64,000 nt of DNA from assembly GCA_002280475.1 (NCBI GenBank), contig NCEB01000021.1, positions 24,533 to 88,532 of the forward strand. The letters are read 5' to 3'. Below, piece by piece: positions 18,109 to 25,945 of the stretch (position 1 is its first letter; each line of letters opens with the position of its first letter). A program made the translations under genes and the position numbers. A model generated the notes under the pieces. The model did no database searches and was not told the origin of the DNA. It saw nothing but the letters and a program-made list of their open reading frames with translations. Origin of the DNA: Brevundimonas subvibrioides (GTDB lineage: Bacteria; Pseudomonadota; Alphaproteobacteria; Caulobacterales; Caulobacteraceae).

Positions 18109-18128
18109 CGGGCCGCCGAAGCGGCCCG
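18109..18128 (-). terminator. UUCG-loop hairpin after precursor A1
   Basis: On the minus strand the sequence is CGGGCCGC-TTCG-GCGGCCCG: an 8-bp all-GC stem closed by a C(UUCG)G tetraloop, exceptionally stable in RNA. It begins 5 bases past the A1 stop. There is no T-run, so partial termination or protection of the A1 transcript from 3' decay is more likely than full termination. Confidence 0.55.
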
Positions 18129-18133
18129 TCCGG

Positions 18134-18259
18134 TCATTCGCTGGGCGGAATGGTGTACTTCAGCACCGGATTCAGCTCGTCGAACTCGCCGCGCGAGACC
18201 GCGCGGGTCAGGGTGCGGGCGGACCCGAGGCGCACGAGGCGCGAGGTTTTCTTGGTCAT
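18134..18259 (-). CDS. Lasso precursor peptide A1 (41 aa)
   Basis: The first precursor of the operon. An AGGAG ribosome site lies 6 bases before the ATG. The peptide begins MTKKTSRLVRLGSARTLTR, with the leader consensus RLG-x-AR-x-LTR and Thr at -2. The predicted core is residues 20-41: AVSRGEFDELNP, then a tail ending LKYTIPPSE. Core position 9 is Glu28 (Asp27 at position 8), giving an Ala1-Glu9 or Ala1-Asp8 macrolactam. Alignment with A2 (E-L-N-P shared) favours Glu9. The Lys-Tyr pair may serve as plug. Confidence 0.88.
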   Translation of the reverse strand: MTKKTSRLVRLGSARTLTRAVSRGEFDELNPVLKYTIPPSE

Positions 18260-18270
18260 GGTCGTCTCCT

Positions 18271-18296
18271 GTTTTGAAGGTCGACAAAACGTCGAC
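18271..18296 (-). promoter_or_regulatory. Possible operator in the precursor leader
   Basis: The region between the GntR gene and A1 holds two GTCGAC sites (18280-18285 and 18291-18296) separated by AAAAC, and an overlapping GTTTTG/CAAAAC inverted repeat (18271-18276 with 18285-18290). Such symmetry is typical of GntR-family operators. Binding by the adjacent regulator is inference. Confidence 0.35.
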
Positions 18297-18328
18297 GACG
18301 AACCATCAGCGCCGGAAAGCAAATCGAT

Positions 18329-18895
18329 TCAAACTATATTCCGCGTATACTTTGACTGATCTGGATCGATACGCCTGACGCGGGACGCGAGACCCGTCGC
18401 GGCGATCCGCCAGCGCGCGTAATAGGCCTCGACGTCGCTCGCCGGCTCGGGACCGGCCGCCGCTTCCGTCGGGCCGTTCAGGCGTCTGAGCGGCGCCAGG
18501 CGACGGCGCACGCGAACGAGGCTTTCGATCAAAGGCTGGTTGTCACAGGCGCCGACCAGGTCGTCGATCCACGCCTCGACGGACTCATCCGAACCGTCTC
18601 GGGGTTGAGTCGCCGGAGCATAGAGCGCTGCAAGCCGGACATGGGCGGCCTCGAGGTCCAGCAAGCCCAGAACGTCCTCCAGGGGAGCCGCGCGGGTGAA
18701 ATAACCGAGACCGCGGCGATCCTCGACAAGGCCTTCGCCGCACAGTCGGGACAGGGCTTCCCGCACCGGGCTGGTGCTCAGGCCGAGCGAAGCGGCGATG
18801 TCCACCACGGAGAGGTGCTGTCCGGGAGCCAGGCCGTCCTCGAGCGCGGCGCGCAGGCTGGCGAGCGCCATGCCGAAGGGATCGCGCTGCCTCAC
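18329..18895 (-). CDS. GntR-family transcriptional regulator
   Basis: A 188-aa FCD-type GntR regulator. The winged helix is at about residues 15-75 (LSVVDIAASLGLSTSPVREALSRLCGEGLVEDRRGLGYF). The C-terminal half is helical and probably senses an effector. A GTG start at 18895 is preferred because GGAGG precedes it by 5 bases; a TTG at 18907 is possible. It lies 69 bases upstream of the first precursor on the same strand and GntR genes recur next to alphaproteobacterial lasso loci, so it probably controls peptide production. Confidence 0.85.
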   Translation of the reverse strand: MRQRDPFGMALASLRAALEDGLAPGQHLSVVDIAASLGLSTSPVREALSRLCGEGLVEDRRGLGYFTRAAPLEDVLGLLDLEAAHVRLAALYAPATQPRDGSDESVEAWIDDLVGACDNQPLIESLVRVRRRLAPLRRLNGPTEAAAGPEPASDVEAYYARWRIAATGLASRVRRIDPDQSKYTRNIV

Positions 18896-19131
18896 GGCCG
18901 CCTCCAAGCCACGCTGTGATGCAGATCGACGACCGGCATGCTTCGGGTCGATCGTGTCACGCCGCGCCTCCTATACTGTCGTCCGCAAGAAACTTGCGTC
19001 ATAGCCGCAGCTTTTATGCTGTTGATCTTTATCGACTTTCATTTGACGCATGGCTGAGTCATTTTTCAACCTGTAGGGGTGAACCTAAGTTCGTAACGCG
19101 TGATGCCGACGGCGAGGGAGTAAACCGAGAG
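18896..19131. promoter_or_regulatory. Divergent intergenic region, AT-rich for this genome
   Basis: This 236-base gap between the divergent GntR and XRE-like genes includes an AT-rich tract (about 19010-19075) with TTGATC and TTGACG hexamers that could be -35 elements. No confident -10 match was found. It probably contains promoters for both genes. Confidence 0.35.
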
Positions 19132-19629
19132 ATGGACGCCCGGCACACCCCGTCGACGAATGCGGTGCTCTCCTCGAGCCTGCGTCTGATCCGCTCTCAC
19201 CGGCGGATGCGGTCGATCGACGTCGCTCAGGCCATGAACATGGCGCTTCGGTCCTACGAGCATTTCGAGTCCGGTGCGGGGCGAATCAACATCGAACGCA
19301 TTCACCGCTTCGCGGAGGTGACGAACAGCGATCCGCACGGGATTCTCGCGGCCCTCGCCCTCGGGTCCCCCGCCTTCGCCTTGCGGTGCGCCGACAACAA
19401 ATTGGCCACCATCCTCGCCGTGGCGCTGCAGGAGTTCGATGAGGAGGCCGGAGACGCCATCGCTGATCTCGACGCCCGGCCGATCATCAACACCTTCACC
19501 AGGATGTTCAGGGATCTCGCGGATCAGTCCGTCAAGCGCGACACCGAGGCAGACGCGTGGCTCGAGCAACGGCGGAGCAGACTGTTAGCGCCCGATCGAG
19601 AGGACAGCGGGACCAACAACGGCGGCTGA
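19132..19629 (+). CDS. XRE-like helix-turn-helix regulator
   Basis: A 165-aa protein. The N-terminal HTH (about residues 12-70) is SSSLRLIRSHRRMRSIDVAQ...ALRSYEHFESG, a Cro/CI-like fold in which a conserved SYEHFESG follows the recognition helix. The rest is a helical tail of unknown role. The ATG at 19132 was chosen: GGGAG lies 11 bases upstream and the earlier in-frame extension has no similarity. The gene is just upstream of a LuxR-type gene and the conjugation operon, so control of transfer is plausible. Confidence 0.75.
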   Translation: MDARHTPSTNAVLSSSLRLIRSHRRMRSIDVAQAMNMALRSYEHFESGAGRINIERIHRFAEVTNSDPHGILAALALGSPAFALRCADNKLATILAVALQEFDEEAGDAIADLDARPIINTFTRMFRDLADQSVKRDTEADAWLEQRRSRLLAPDREDSGTNNGG

Positions 19630-19697
19630 GACCGCCCAGCGGTACCCCGTCCCGGTCGTAGAGTTACGGTGGGAAGGTCCCGGACTGGCGCGCGGCC

Positions 19698-19988
19698 GTG
19701 ATTTCCCGGCTGGATTCGGTGATGAAAGCGCACCCCTCCCTTTCCGCGGCGTCTTCCGCCCCGGGGCTCGAGGCCCTGACAGATCGGCAGCGCGAATGCC
19801 TGCAACTCGCCGCCACCGGATTGACCTCATCGGGCATCGGCGAACGGCTCGGACTCTCCCCCAGGACAGTCGATGAGCATCTGATGACGGCCTGCAGCGT
19901 CCTCGGCGTGCGGACGCGCATTCAGGCCGTCGCCTGCCTGGCGGTGGCCGCCCGACGCGCCGACGAACCCCGCAGCTTCCTACCGTAG
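19698..19988 (+). CDS. Small LuxR/GerE-type HTH regulator
   Basis: A 96-aa stand-alone LuxR-type DNA-binding domain: LTDRQRECLQLAATGLTSSGIG, then LGLSPRTVDEHLMTACSVLGVRTRIQAVACL. No receiver or autoinducer domain. It starts with GTG at 19698 or ATG at 19722. It lies 76 bases upstream of virB1 and is a likely regulator of the transfer operon. It is a paralogue of the disrupted gene at 7759-7968, with similar layout. Confidence 0.75.
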   Translation: MISRLDSVMKAHPSLSAASSAPGLEALTDRQRECLQLAATGLTSSGIGERLGLSPRTVDEHLMTACSVLGVRTRIQAVACLAVAARRADEPRSFLP

Positions 19989-20064
19989 ATCTCCGACGGG
20001 GCGCTCGCGGGTCGCCGCCGCCGGCCTGATCCGATGGGATGGCGGCGGTTCCTGGAGGCCCCCC

Positions 20065-20685
20065 ATGCTCGACCTCGCGTTCGTTCTCGCCCTCTCGCAA
20101 AGCTGCGCGCCCTCGGTGGCGCCCCAGACCCTTGCGGCGATCGCGCACGTCGAGAGCCGGTTCGATCCCTTGGCGATCGGCGTCAATCGCAACGGCGCCC
20201 GCCCCGCTCGAGCGCGTAATGCGACGGAGGCCGCGACGACGGCCCGTCGGCTCCTGAGCCGCGGCGCCAACCTCGATCTCGGGCTGGCCCAGATCAACAG
20301 CGACAACCTCGGCTGGCTGGGCCTGACGGTCGAAGACACCTTTGATCCCTGCCTCAACCTGCGGGCCGCGGCGACGGTCCTTCGCGCGGGCTACCGGCTC
20401 GCCGGCGAGACTCCGGCGCATCGTCAGTCCGCCCTGCGCGTCGCCCTGTCCCGCTACAACACCGGGGACGCCCGGCGGGGATTCCGCAACGGCTACGTCG
20501 CCAAGGTCGAGCAGGCTGCGGTCGACTTGAACCTGGCCGCCCCGCTAGCGGCGACCGCCGTCGAACCGTCCGACGCGCGCCTTCCAGAACCGTCGCTCCC
20601 GAACGCCCCGCCTGCCGCCTGGGACGTGTTCGCGCGCGGGCCCGTGCGGGTCGCCTTTTCCACTTCCGTCGACCGGAGCCACTGA
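20065..20685 (+). CDS. virB1: VirB1-like lytic transglycosylase
   Basis: A 206-aa SLT-domain enzyme that opens peptidoglycan for assembly of the secretion channel. The catalytic Glu is in AIAHVESRFDPLAIG, with GLAQINSDNLGWLGL and LSRYNTGD completing the lysozyme-like motifs. A TGGAGG ribosome site precedes the ATG. First gene of a tightly overlapping plus-strand virB operon; its stop overlaps the virB2 start. Confidence 0.88.
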   Translation: MLDLAFVLALSQSCAPSVAPQTLAAIAHVESRFDPLAIGVNRNGARPARARNATEAATTARRLLSRGANLDLGLAQINSDNLGWLGLTVEDTFDPCLNLRAAATVLRAGYRLAGETPAHRQSALRVALSRYNTGDARRGFRNGYVAKVEQAAVDLNLAAPLAATAVEPSDARLPEPSLPNAPPAAWDVFARGPVRVAFSTSVDRSH

Positions 20686-20996
20686 TGTTTCGTCCCCTGA
20701 CCCTTTCACCGTTCCCGCGTCACGCCGGTGCTGCGGCCTGCATCGCGCTGGCCGCCACCTGTCTGTCGGCGCAGCCGGCGCTCGCCTCGGCCAACGTCGA
20801 AGGCCTGCTCCAGAACGTCGTCGACATGCTCACGGGCAATACGGCCCGCCTGCTTGCCGTGCTGGCGGTCGTGGTCGTCGGCATCCTGTGGATGTTCGGC
20901 CTGTTCGACCTGCGCCGGGCCGCGATCGTCGTGCTCGGCATCGTCGTGGTCTTCGGCGCGGCCGAGATCGTCAATCTGATCACGGGCGGCGCCTGA
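20685..20996 (+). CDS. virB2: VirB2-like pilin (TrbC/VirB2)
   Basis: A 103-aa protein with a long signal sequence (cleavage near ALASA, about residue 36) and two hydrophobic segments separated by a short polar loop (LFDLRRAA), the layout of conjugative pilins. It overlaps the preceding and following genes by one base each. Confidence 0.85.
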   Translation: MFRPLTLSPFPRHAGAAACIALAATCLSAQPALASANVEGLLQNVVDMLTGNTARLLAVLAVVVVGILWMFGLFDLRRAAIVVLGIVVVFGAAEIVNLITGGA

Positions 20997-21178
20997 TGAC
21001 GGCCGCCGCGCCCTGGCTGTGGATCGGGTCGGCGTCGGCCTTTCTCGCCCTCTGTCTGATGCTCGGCCTGAAGCTTATCTCGCCCAAGCGGTTCGCCCAG
21101 ATCCTCGCCGGTCTCGGCTCGGGGCTGACCATCGGCCTGGCCCTGTCGCGCCTGTCCGCGGGAGGCCCCCATGGCTGA
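20996..21178 (+). CDS. Small membrane protein between virB2 and virB3
   Basis: A 60-aa protein with two predicted membrane segments (about residues 7-24 and 33-50). The start is fixed by the TGATG overlap with virB2, and its end overlaps virB3 by 8 bases, which supports a real gene. No family recognised; it may assist pilus or inner-membrane complex assembly. Confidence 0.6.
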   Translation: MTAAAPWLWIGSASAFLALCLMLGLKLISPKRFAQILAGLGSGLTIGLALSRLSAGGPHG

Positions 21179-21506
21179 CGAACGCCTGACCGAGGATCCG
21201 CTGTTCCTGGCCTGCACGCGGCCGGCGATGATCCTGGGCGTGCCCATGGAGGCGATGGGCGTCAACGTCATCGTGTCGGGCGTCGTCTTCCTCGTCGGCG
21301 GCAGCCTGCTCTATCTGCTCGTCGCCCCGGCCCTGCACCTGGTGTTCCGGGCGATCTGCCGGGCCGACCACAACGCCTTCCGGCTGCTCTTCGTCTATGT
21401 CGACACCAAGGGCCGGTCGCGCAATACGGCGCTCTGGGGCGGGAGCTCGGCGTCGCCCCTCCCCCTGGTCCGCCGCTATCGTCTGGCGGAGCTGTCCCGT
21501 GGCTGA
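21171..21506 (+). CDS. virB3: VirB3-like protein
   Basis: A 111-aa inner-membrane protein. The N-terminal LTEDPLFLACTRPAMILGVPM is the VirB3 signature, followed by membrane segments and a cytoplasmic tail. It overlaps virB4 by 8 bases, as usual for these functionally linked proteins. Confidence 0.88.
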   Translation: MADERLTEDPLFLACTRPAMILGVPMEAMGVNVIVSGVVFLVGGSLLYLLVAPALHLVFRAICRADHNAFRLLFVYVDTKGRSRNTALWGGSSASPLPLVRRYRLAELSRG

Positions 21507-23874
21507 GGGCGGAGTTGCTCCGGCGCGGCTGCGGCGCGAGGCCGACGCCCGGCCGCACCTGCCCTACGCCCGTCACGTCTCGGACCATGTGGTGGCGCTC
21601 GACAGCGGCGCCCTGATGATGGTGTTCCAGATCGACGGCGCCAGCTTCGAGACCGCCGACGCCCGGGACCTCAACGACTGGCACGTCAAGCTCAACCAGG
21701 CCTGGCGCAATCTCGCCGACGACCGTCTGGCGGTCTGGCACCATGTGGTGCGACGCCCGGTCGAGCTGGAGCGCTCGGCCGGCTACCGCTCGGCCTTCGC
21801 CGGGGAGCTCGGCGCCCTTTACGACGACCGTGTCGCGGGACGGCGGCTCTGGATCAATGAGCTGTTTGTCACCCTCGTCCTGCATCCGGGTCGGGACGCC
21901 GGCGACCGCGTCGCGGCTTTGGCGAAACGCCTGAAGGCGGCGCGGCGCAACGACGCCGAGGTCGAGTTCGCCCATATCCAGAGGATCGAGGAGGCCGGGC
22001 GCGATCTGGTCCAGTACCTCGGGCGCTATGCGCCGCGCCGTCTGGGTCTCTACGAGCGTGCTGGCCTGTGGTTCTCAGAACCGATGGAGGTCATGCGGCT
22101 GGTCCTGACCGGGCGCCGGTCGTCGGTCCCGATCGTGTTCGGCCACCTCGGTTCGGCGGTCTACACCGTGCGCGCTATCTTCGGACGCGAGACCCTCGAG
22201 CTGCGCGACGCCGCCGAGGCGCGCTACGCCGGCGTCCTGGCCATCAAGGAATACCCGGCCACGACGCGGCCCGGTCTGTGGGACGAGCTGCTGAGCGTCC
22301 GCTTCGGCTTCGTGATCAGCCAGTCCTTCGCCTTCCTGTCCAAGGCCTCGGCCCGCGCGGTGATGGAGCGCAAGCAGAACCAGATGGTCTCGGCGCGGGA
22401 CCGCGCGGCCTCGCAGATCACCGGCCTGTCGGACGCGCTCGACGACCTCGTCAGCAACCGCTTCGTCATGGGCGAGCACCAGGCCTCGATCCTCGTGCAT
22501 GGCGACACCCCGTCGGCGCTGGCCGATCACCTGTCCAAGGCCCGCGCCATCCTCGCGGACTCCGGCCTCGTCGTGGCGCGCGAGGATCTGGGCCTGGAAG
22601 CGGCGTTCTGGTCCCAGTTCCCCGGGGCCTTCGCCCGCCGCACCCGGCCGGCCGCGATCACCTCGCGCAATTTCGCGGCCCTGGCGCCCTTCCATGCCCA
22701 TCCGGTGGGCAAGGCGCGCGGCAACCACTGGGGCGACGCGGTCGCCGTGCTGCGCACCACGGCCGGCTCGCCCTTCTGGTTCAACTTCCACGTCGGCGAT
22801 CTCGGCCACACCTTCATCTGCGGGCCTTCGGGGTCGGGCAAGACCGTGGTCCAGAATTTCATGCTGGCGCAGCTGGAGCGGTTCGACGCCCAGCAGCTCT
22901 TCATCGACAAAGACCGGGGCGCCGAGATCTTCGTGCGCGCCTGCGGCGGGACCTATCTCGCCCTGCGCAACGGCGAACCGACCGGCTTCGCCCCGTTCAA
23001 GGCCCTCGCCCCCAGCCCCGCCAACCGCGCGTTCCTCGTCCGCCTGGTCCGGACCCTCGTCGCGCGGCCGGACCAAACCCTGACGGTGCCCCAGGCCCGC
23101 GCCATCGATCAGGGCGTGGCCGCGCTGGAGGCCCTGCCGCGCGAACGGCGATCCATCGCCGCCCTGCGCAGCCTGCTCGGCCAGGGCGATGCCGGCGGCG
23201 TGGGCGCGCGGCTGGAGCGCTGGCAGCGCGGCGGCCCGCTTGGCTGGGTGCTCGACAATGACGAGGACGCCCTCAGCCTGGAGGCCCGCTTCGCCGGTTT
23301 CGACATCACCCAGGTGCTCGACCATGACGAGGTCCGTACGCCGGCGATGTTGTATCTGTTCCATCGCATCGCCGAGCGGGTCGACGGCCGTCGCCTGGTG
23401 CTCGACATCGACGAGTTCTGGAAGGTGCTGGGCGACCCGGCCTTCACGGAACTGGCCCAGGACGGGCTCAAGACCTGGCGCAAGCAGAACGCCCTGATGG
23501 TGTTCGGCACCCAGTCCCCTGCCGACGCCCTGCGCTCCCCGATCGCCCACGCCATCCTCGAACAGTGCGCGACCAAGATCTTCCTGCCCAACGCCCACGG
23601 CCAGGCGCGCGACTACATCGACGGCTTCGGCCTCACCCAGGAGGAGTTCCGACTGGTGCGCGAGGTCCTGACCCCGGAGTCGCACCGTTTCCTGGTCAAG
23701 CAGGGCCACGACAGCGTGGTCGTGGAACTGGACCTGAGCGGCATGGACGACGCCCTGTCGGTCCTGTCCGGCCGCACCGAAACCACCGCCCTGCTCGACC
23801 GCCTCCGCGCCGAGGTCGGCGACGACTACGCGCTGTGGCGCGATCCCTTCCATGACCAGAGGAGGTTCCTGTGA
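21499..23874 (+). CDS. virB4: VirB4-like secretion ATPase
   Basis: A 791-aa hexameric ATPase that powers pilus assembly and substrate transfer. Walker A GPSGSGKT has Lys448; Walker B is seen in RLVLDIDEFWK. The N-terminal CagE/TrbE domain precedes it. A GTG at 21499 was chosen for the overlap with virB3; earlier in-frame starts would run through virB3. It ends overlapping virB5 by 4 bases. Confidence 0.93.
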   Translation: MAEGGVAPARLRREADARPHLPYARHVSDHVVALDSGALMMVFQIDGASFETADARDLNDWHVKLNQAWRNLADDRLAVWHHVVRRPVELERSAGYRSAFAGELGALYDDRVAGRRLWINELFVTLVLHPGRDAGDRVAALAKRLKAARRNDAEVEFAHIQRIEEAGRDLVQYLGRYAPRRLGLYERAGLWFSEPMEVMRLVLTGRRSSVPIVFGHLGSAVYTVRAIFGRETLELRDAAEARYAGVLAIKEYPATTRPGLWDELLSVRFGFVISQSFAFLSKASARAVMERKQNQMVSARDRAASQITGLSDALDDLVSNRFVMGEHQASILVHGDTPSALADHLSKARAILADSGLVVAREDLGLEAAFWSQFPGAFARRTRPAAITSRNFAALAPFHAHPVGKARGNHWGDAVAVLRTTAGSPFWFNFHVGDLGHTFICGPSGSGKTVVQNFMLAQLERFDAQQLFIDKDRGAEIFVRACGGTYLALRNGEPTGFAPFKALAPSPANRAFLVRLVRTLVARPDQTLTVPQARAIDQGVAALEALPRERRSIAALRSLLGQGDAGGVGARLERWQRGGPLGWVLDNDEDALSLEARFAGFDITQVLDHDEVRTPAMLYLFHRIAERVDGRRLVLDIDEFWKVLGDPAFTELAQDGLKTWRKQNALMVFGTQSPADALRSPIAHAILEQCATKIFLPNAHGQARDYIDGFGLTQEEFRLVREVLTPESHRFLVKQGHDSVVVELDLSGMDDALSVLSGRTETTALLDRLRAEVGDDYALWRDPFHDQRRFL

Positions 23875-24596
23875 GAGCCCGCATTCCCTTCGCCGCCGCC
23901 GCCGCCCTCGTCCTCGCCTGCGCGCCGGCCGTCCAGGCGCAGCAGATTGTCCACGACCCCCGGGCCCTGGCCCAGATGGTCGAGGAGGCCCGCACCACCC
24001 TTGAGCAGCTGAGAGCGCTGCAGACCCAGATCGAGCAGGGCCAGCAGCTCTTCGACAGCCTGAACGATCTGTCCGGCGTCAACGCCCTGGCCGGCGAGCT
24101 CGGCCTGCCGGCGGTGCGCAATCCACTGCCGGACATGCGCGCCTTGCGCGCGGCGGCCGACGGCGATCTGTCCGCGCTCGGCGATCTGGCCGACCGGGCC
24201 GACGCCATCCGCCGCGACACCCGGCTCTACACGCCGCCGGCGGGCGATCCGGGCTCGGCGGAGGCCTATTATCGCGACAGTCTCGAGCGCGCCGGCGCGC
24301 GGACCGCGCGGGATCTCGCCATCGGCGAAGCCGTCGGCGGCGCGGCGGATCGCCGCCTGCAGGGTTTGGAGACGCTGCGCTCCGCCCTCGACACCGCGCC
24401 CAACGCCCGCGCCGTCATGGACCTGGAAGCCCGTCTCGCGGCCGAACAGGCCCTGATCCAGAACGAGCAGGTTCGGCTGCAAGGTCTCGCCCTGACCCAG
24501 GCGGCCGAGGCGCGCCTCGAGGAGCAGCGCGCCCGGGAACGGGCCGAGGCCGCCCGGGCGGCCCGCATGGACGTCTACGAAAGGGCGTTCCGGTGA
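23871..24596 (+). CDS. virB5: VirB5/TrbJ-like pilus-associated protein
   Basis: A 241-aa secreted protein with a signal peptide (cleavage near VQAQQ, about residue 24) and long helical, Gln/Ala/Arg-rich segments that suggest coiled coils (about 25-70 and 180-235). VirB5 proteins sit at the pilus tip and aid adhesion. The GTG start overlaps the virB4 stop. Confidence 0.82.
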   Translation: MRARIPFAAAAALVLACAPAVQAQQIVHDPRALAQMVEEARTTLEQLRALQTQIEQGQQLFDSLNDLSGVNALAGELGLPAVRNPLPDMRALRAAADGDLSALGDLADRADAIRRDTRLYTPPAGDPGSAEAYYRDSLERAGARTARDLAIGEAVGGAADRRLQGLETLRSALDTAPNARAVMDLEARLAAEQALIQNEQVRLQGLALTQAAEARLEEQRARERAEAARAARMDVYERAFR

Positions 24597-24817
24597 AACG
24601 GTCCGCGCTGCTCGTCGCTCTCGGCCTCGTCGGCTGCGGGGCGACCGACCGGACCGCTGAAGACTTCGCCGCCGATCCCGAAGCGGCCGAAGCGGCCGAA
24701 GCGGTCGTGGCGGCATGCGACGCCGGCCGCATCAACCACGAATGCGAGGCGGCGCGGCGCGGTCTGGCCGACGCGCGGCGCGAGGCGCGGATGCGCGCCT
24801 ATGAGCGGGCCTTCTGA
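24593..24817 (+). CDS. Small lipoprotein, EexN-like entry-exclusion candidate
   Basis: A 74-aa protein with a GTG start overlapping virB5. The lipobox is LGLVGCG (Cys15). The mature part contains a VAACDAGRINHECEAARRG stretch with two Cys. This spacing resembles the EexN family, which blocks uptake of the same element by the host cell. Position inside the virB cluster fits. The assignment is tentative; it may instead be a structural lipoprotein. Confidence 0.55.
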   Translation: MKRSALLVALGLVGCGATDRTAEDFAADPEAAEAAEAVVAACDAGRINHECEAARRGLADARREARMRAYERAF

Positions 24818-24828
24818 GGAGCCCGACG

Positions 24829-25749
24829 ATGAGCTTTCGCGTCTTCGAGCCCAGCTACGACTTCATCGACGAACGGCTCAACGTCTTCCTCGGCGACCGT
24901 CTGTCGTCGGTGATCGCCGAGATCGAGGGACCGCTGCGCATCGCCTTGGTCCTCTATGTCGTGCTCTACGGCGTCGCCATCCTGAGGGGCGCGATCAGCG
25001 AGCCGGTGATGGACTTCGCGGCGCGGTCGCTGAAGCTGGCCTTCCTGTACTTGCTGGCGACCACGGCCGCCTATTCGACCTTCGTCACCGAGCCGTTGTT
25101 CACCGGCCTGCCCAACGCCCTGACCCGGGCCGTCAGCGGCGCGGATACGCCGAGCGTCGGCGCGGCCTTCGACCAGTTCTTCGCCTATGCGGCCTGGTTG
25201 GGCGAGGACATCTCGCGCGACGGCTCGGCGTTCAATCCCGGGCCCTGGGTGGTTTCGGCGGCCGTCTTCATCATCGGCGCCCTGGCCGCGGCCCTCGGCT
25301 TCGGCGTTGTGCTGGTGGCCAAGCTGGCCCTGGCGCTGCTCGTCACCCTCGGCCCCATCTTCATCGCCTGCGCCCTGTTCGACGCCACCCGCCGCTTCTT
25401 CTTCGGCTGGCTCAGCCAAGCGGTGAACTATCTCGTCCTGTTCGCCCTGATCATCGTCATCTTCCAGCTGGTCCTGTCGCTCGTGCGCGACCAGTGGGGC
25501 GCGATCCAGGGAGCCGACCCGATGATCGGCGGGCTGATCTTCATCGCCCTGTGCCTGCTCGGGGCGATCTTCTTTCTGCAGACCCCGGCCATCGCCGCCG
25601 GAATCGCGGGCGGCGCCAGCGCCGGCCTCGCCGACTTCGCCAACGCCGCGGCCCTGGGCGGGAGCGGCTCCGGCCGGTCTCAAGGTCCGCAAGAAGCCAG
25701 CCGCCAGCCGCCCAGGGGCGGCGGCGCCATCCGACCGAGAGGCGCCTGA
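24829..25749 (+). CDS. virB6: VirB6-like polytopic membrane protein
   Basis: A 306-aa inner-membrane channel component with about six hydrophobic helices, including GPWVVSAAVFIIGALAAA and LALALLVTLGPIFIACALF, the most conserved VirB6 region. The Gly/Ser/Arg-rich C-terminus is probably cytoplasmic. Follows the EexN-like gene by 11 bases. Confidence 0.87.
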   Translation: MSFRVFEPSYDFIDERLNVFLGDRLSSVIAEIEGPLRIALVLYVVLYGVAILRGAISEPVMDFAARSLKLAFLYLLATTAAYSTFVTEPLFTGLPNALTRAVSGADTPSVGAAFDQFFAYAAWLGEDISRDGSAFNPGPWVVSAAVFIIGALAAALGFGVVLVAKLALALLVTLGPIFIACALFDATRRFFFGWLSQAVNYLVLFALIIVIFQLVLSLVRDQWGAIQGADPMIGGLIFIALCLLGAIFFLQTPAIAAGIAGGASAGLADFANAAALGGSGSGRSQGPQEASRQPPRGGGAIRPRGA

Positions 25750-25750
25750 C

Positions 25751-25945
25751 ATGATCTATCGCTCCCTCCTGTTCGCCGGCCTGATGCTGCTGGGCGCCTG
25801 CGCCCACCGGGGTGATCCGGCGTTGCCGACCTGCGACGGCTCGGCCCGGCGGCCCGCCAATCCCCACGGATCGGTGCTCGCGCCGCAGACCGATGCCCCA
25901 TCGGTCCCCGAGGCCGTAAGCTCGGACACGGGAGGCTGCGCATGA
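25751..25945 (+). CDS. Small VirB7-like lipoprotein
   Basis: A 64-aa lipoprotein: lipobox LLGAC (Cys17), then a short Pro/Ser-rich mature region with two further Cys. Position between VirB6 and VirB8 and size fit VirB7, which anchors the VirB9/VirB10 outer complex. Sequence identity cannot be claimed, as VirB7 is poorly conserved. Confidence 0.65.
   Translation: MIYRSLLFAGLMLLGACAHRGDPALPTCDGSARRPANPHGSVLAPQTDAPSVPEAVSSDTGGCA

Noticed and set aside
18916..19131. N-terminal extension of the XRE-like regulator
   Set aside because: It would cover the divergent promoter region; the HTH domain begins soon after the ATG at 19132.
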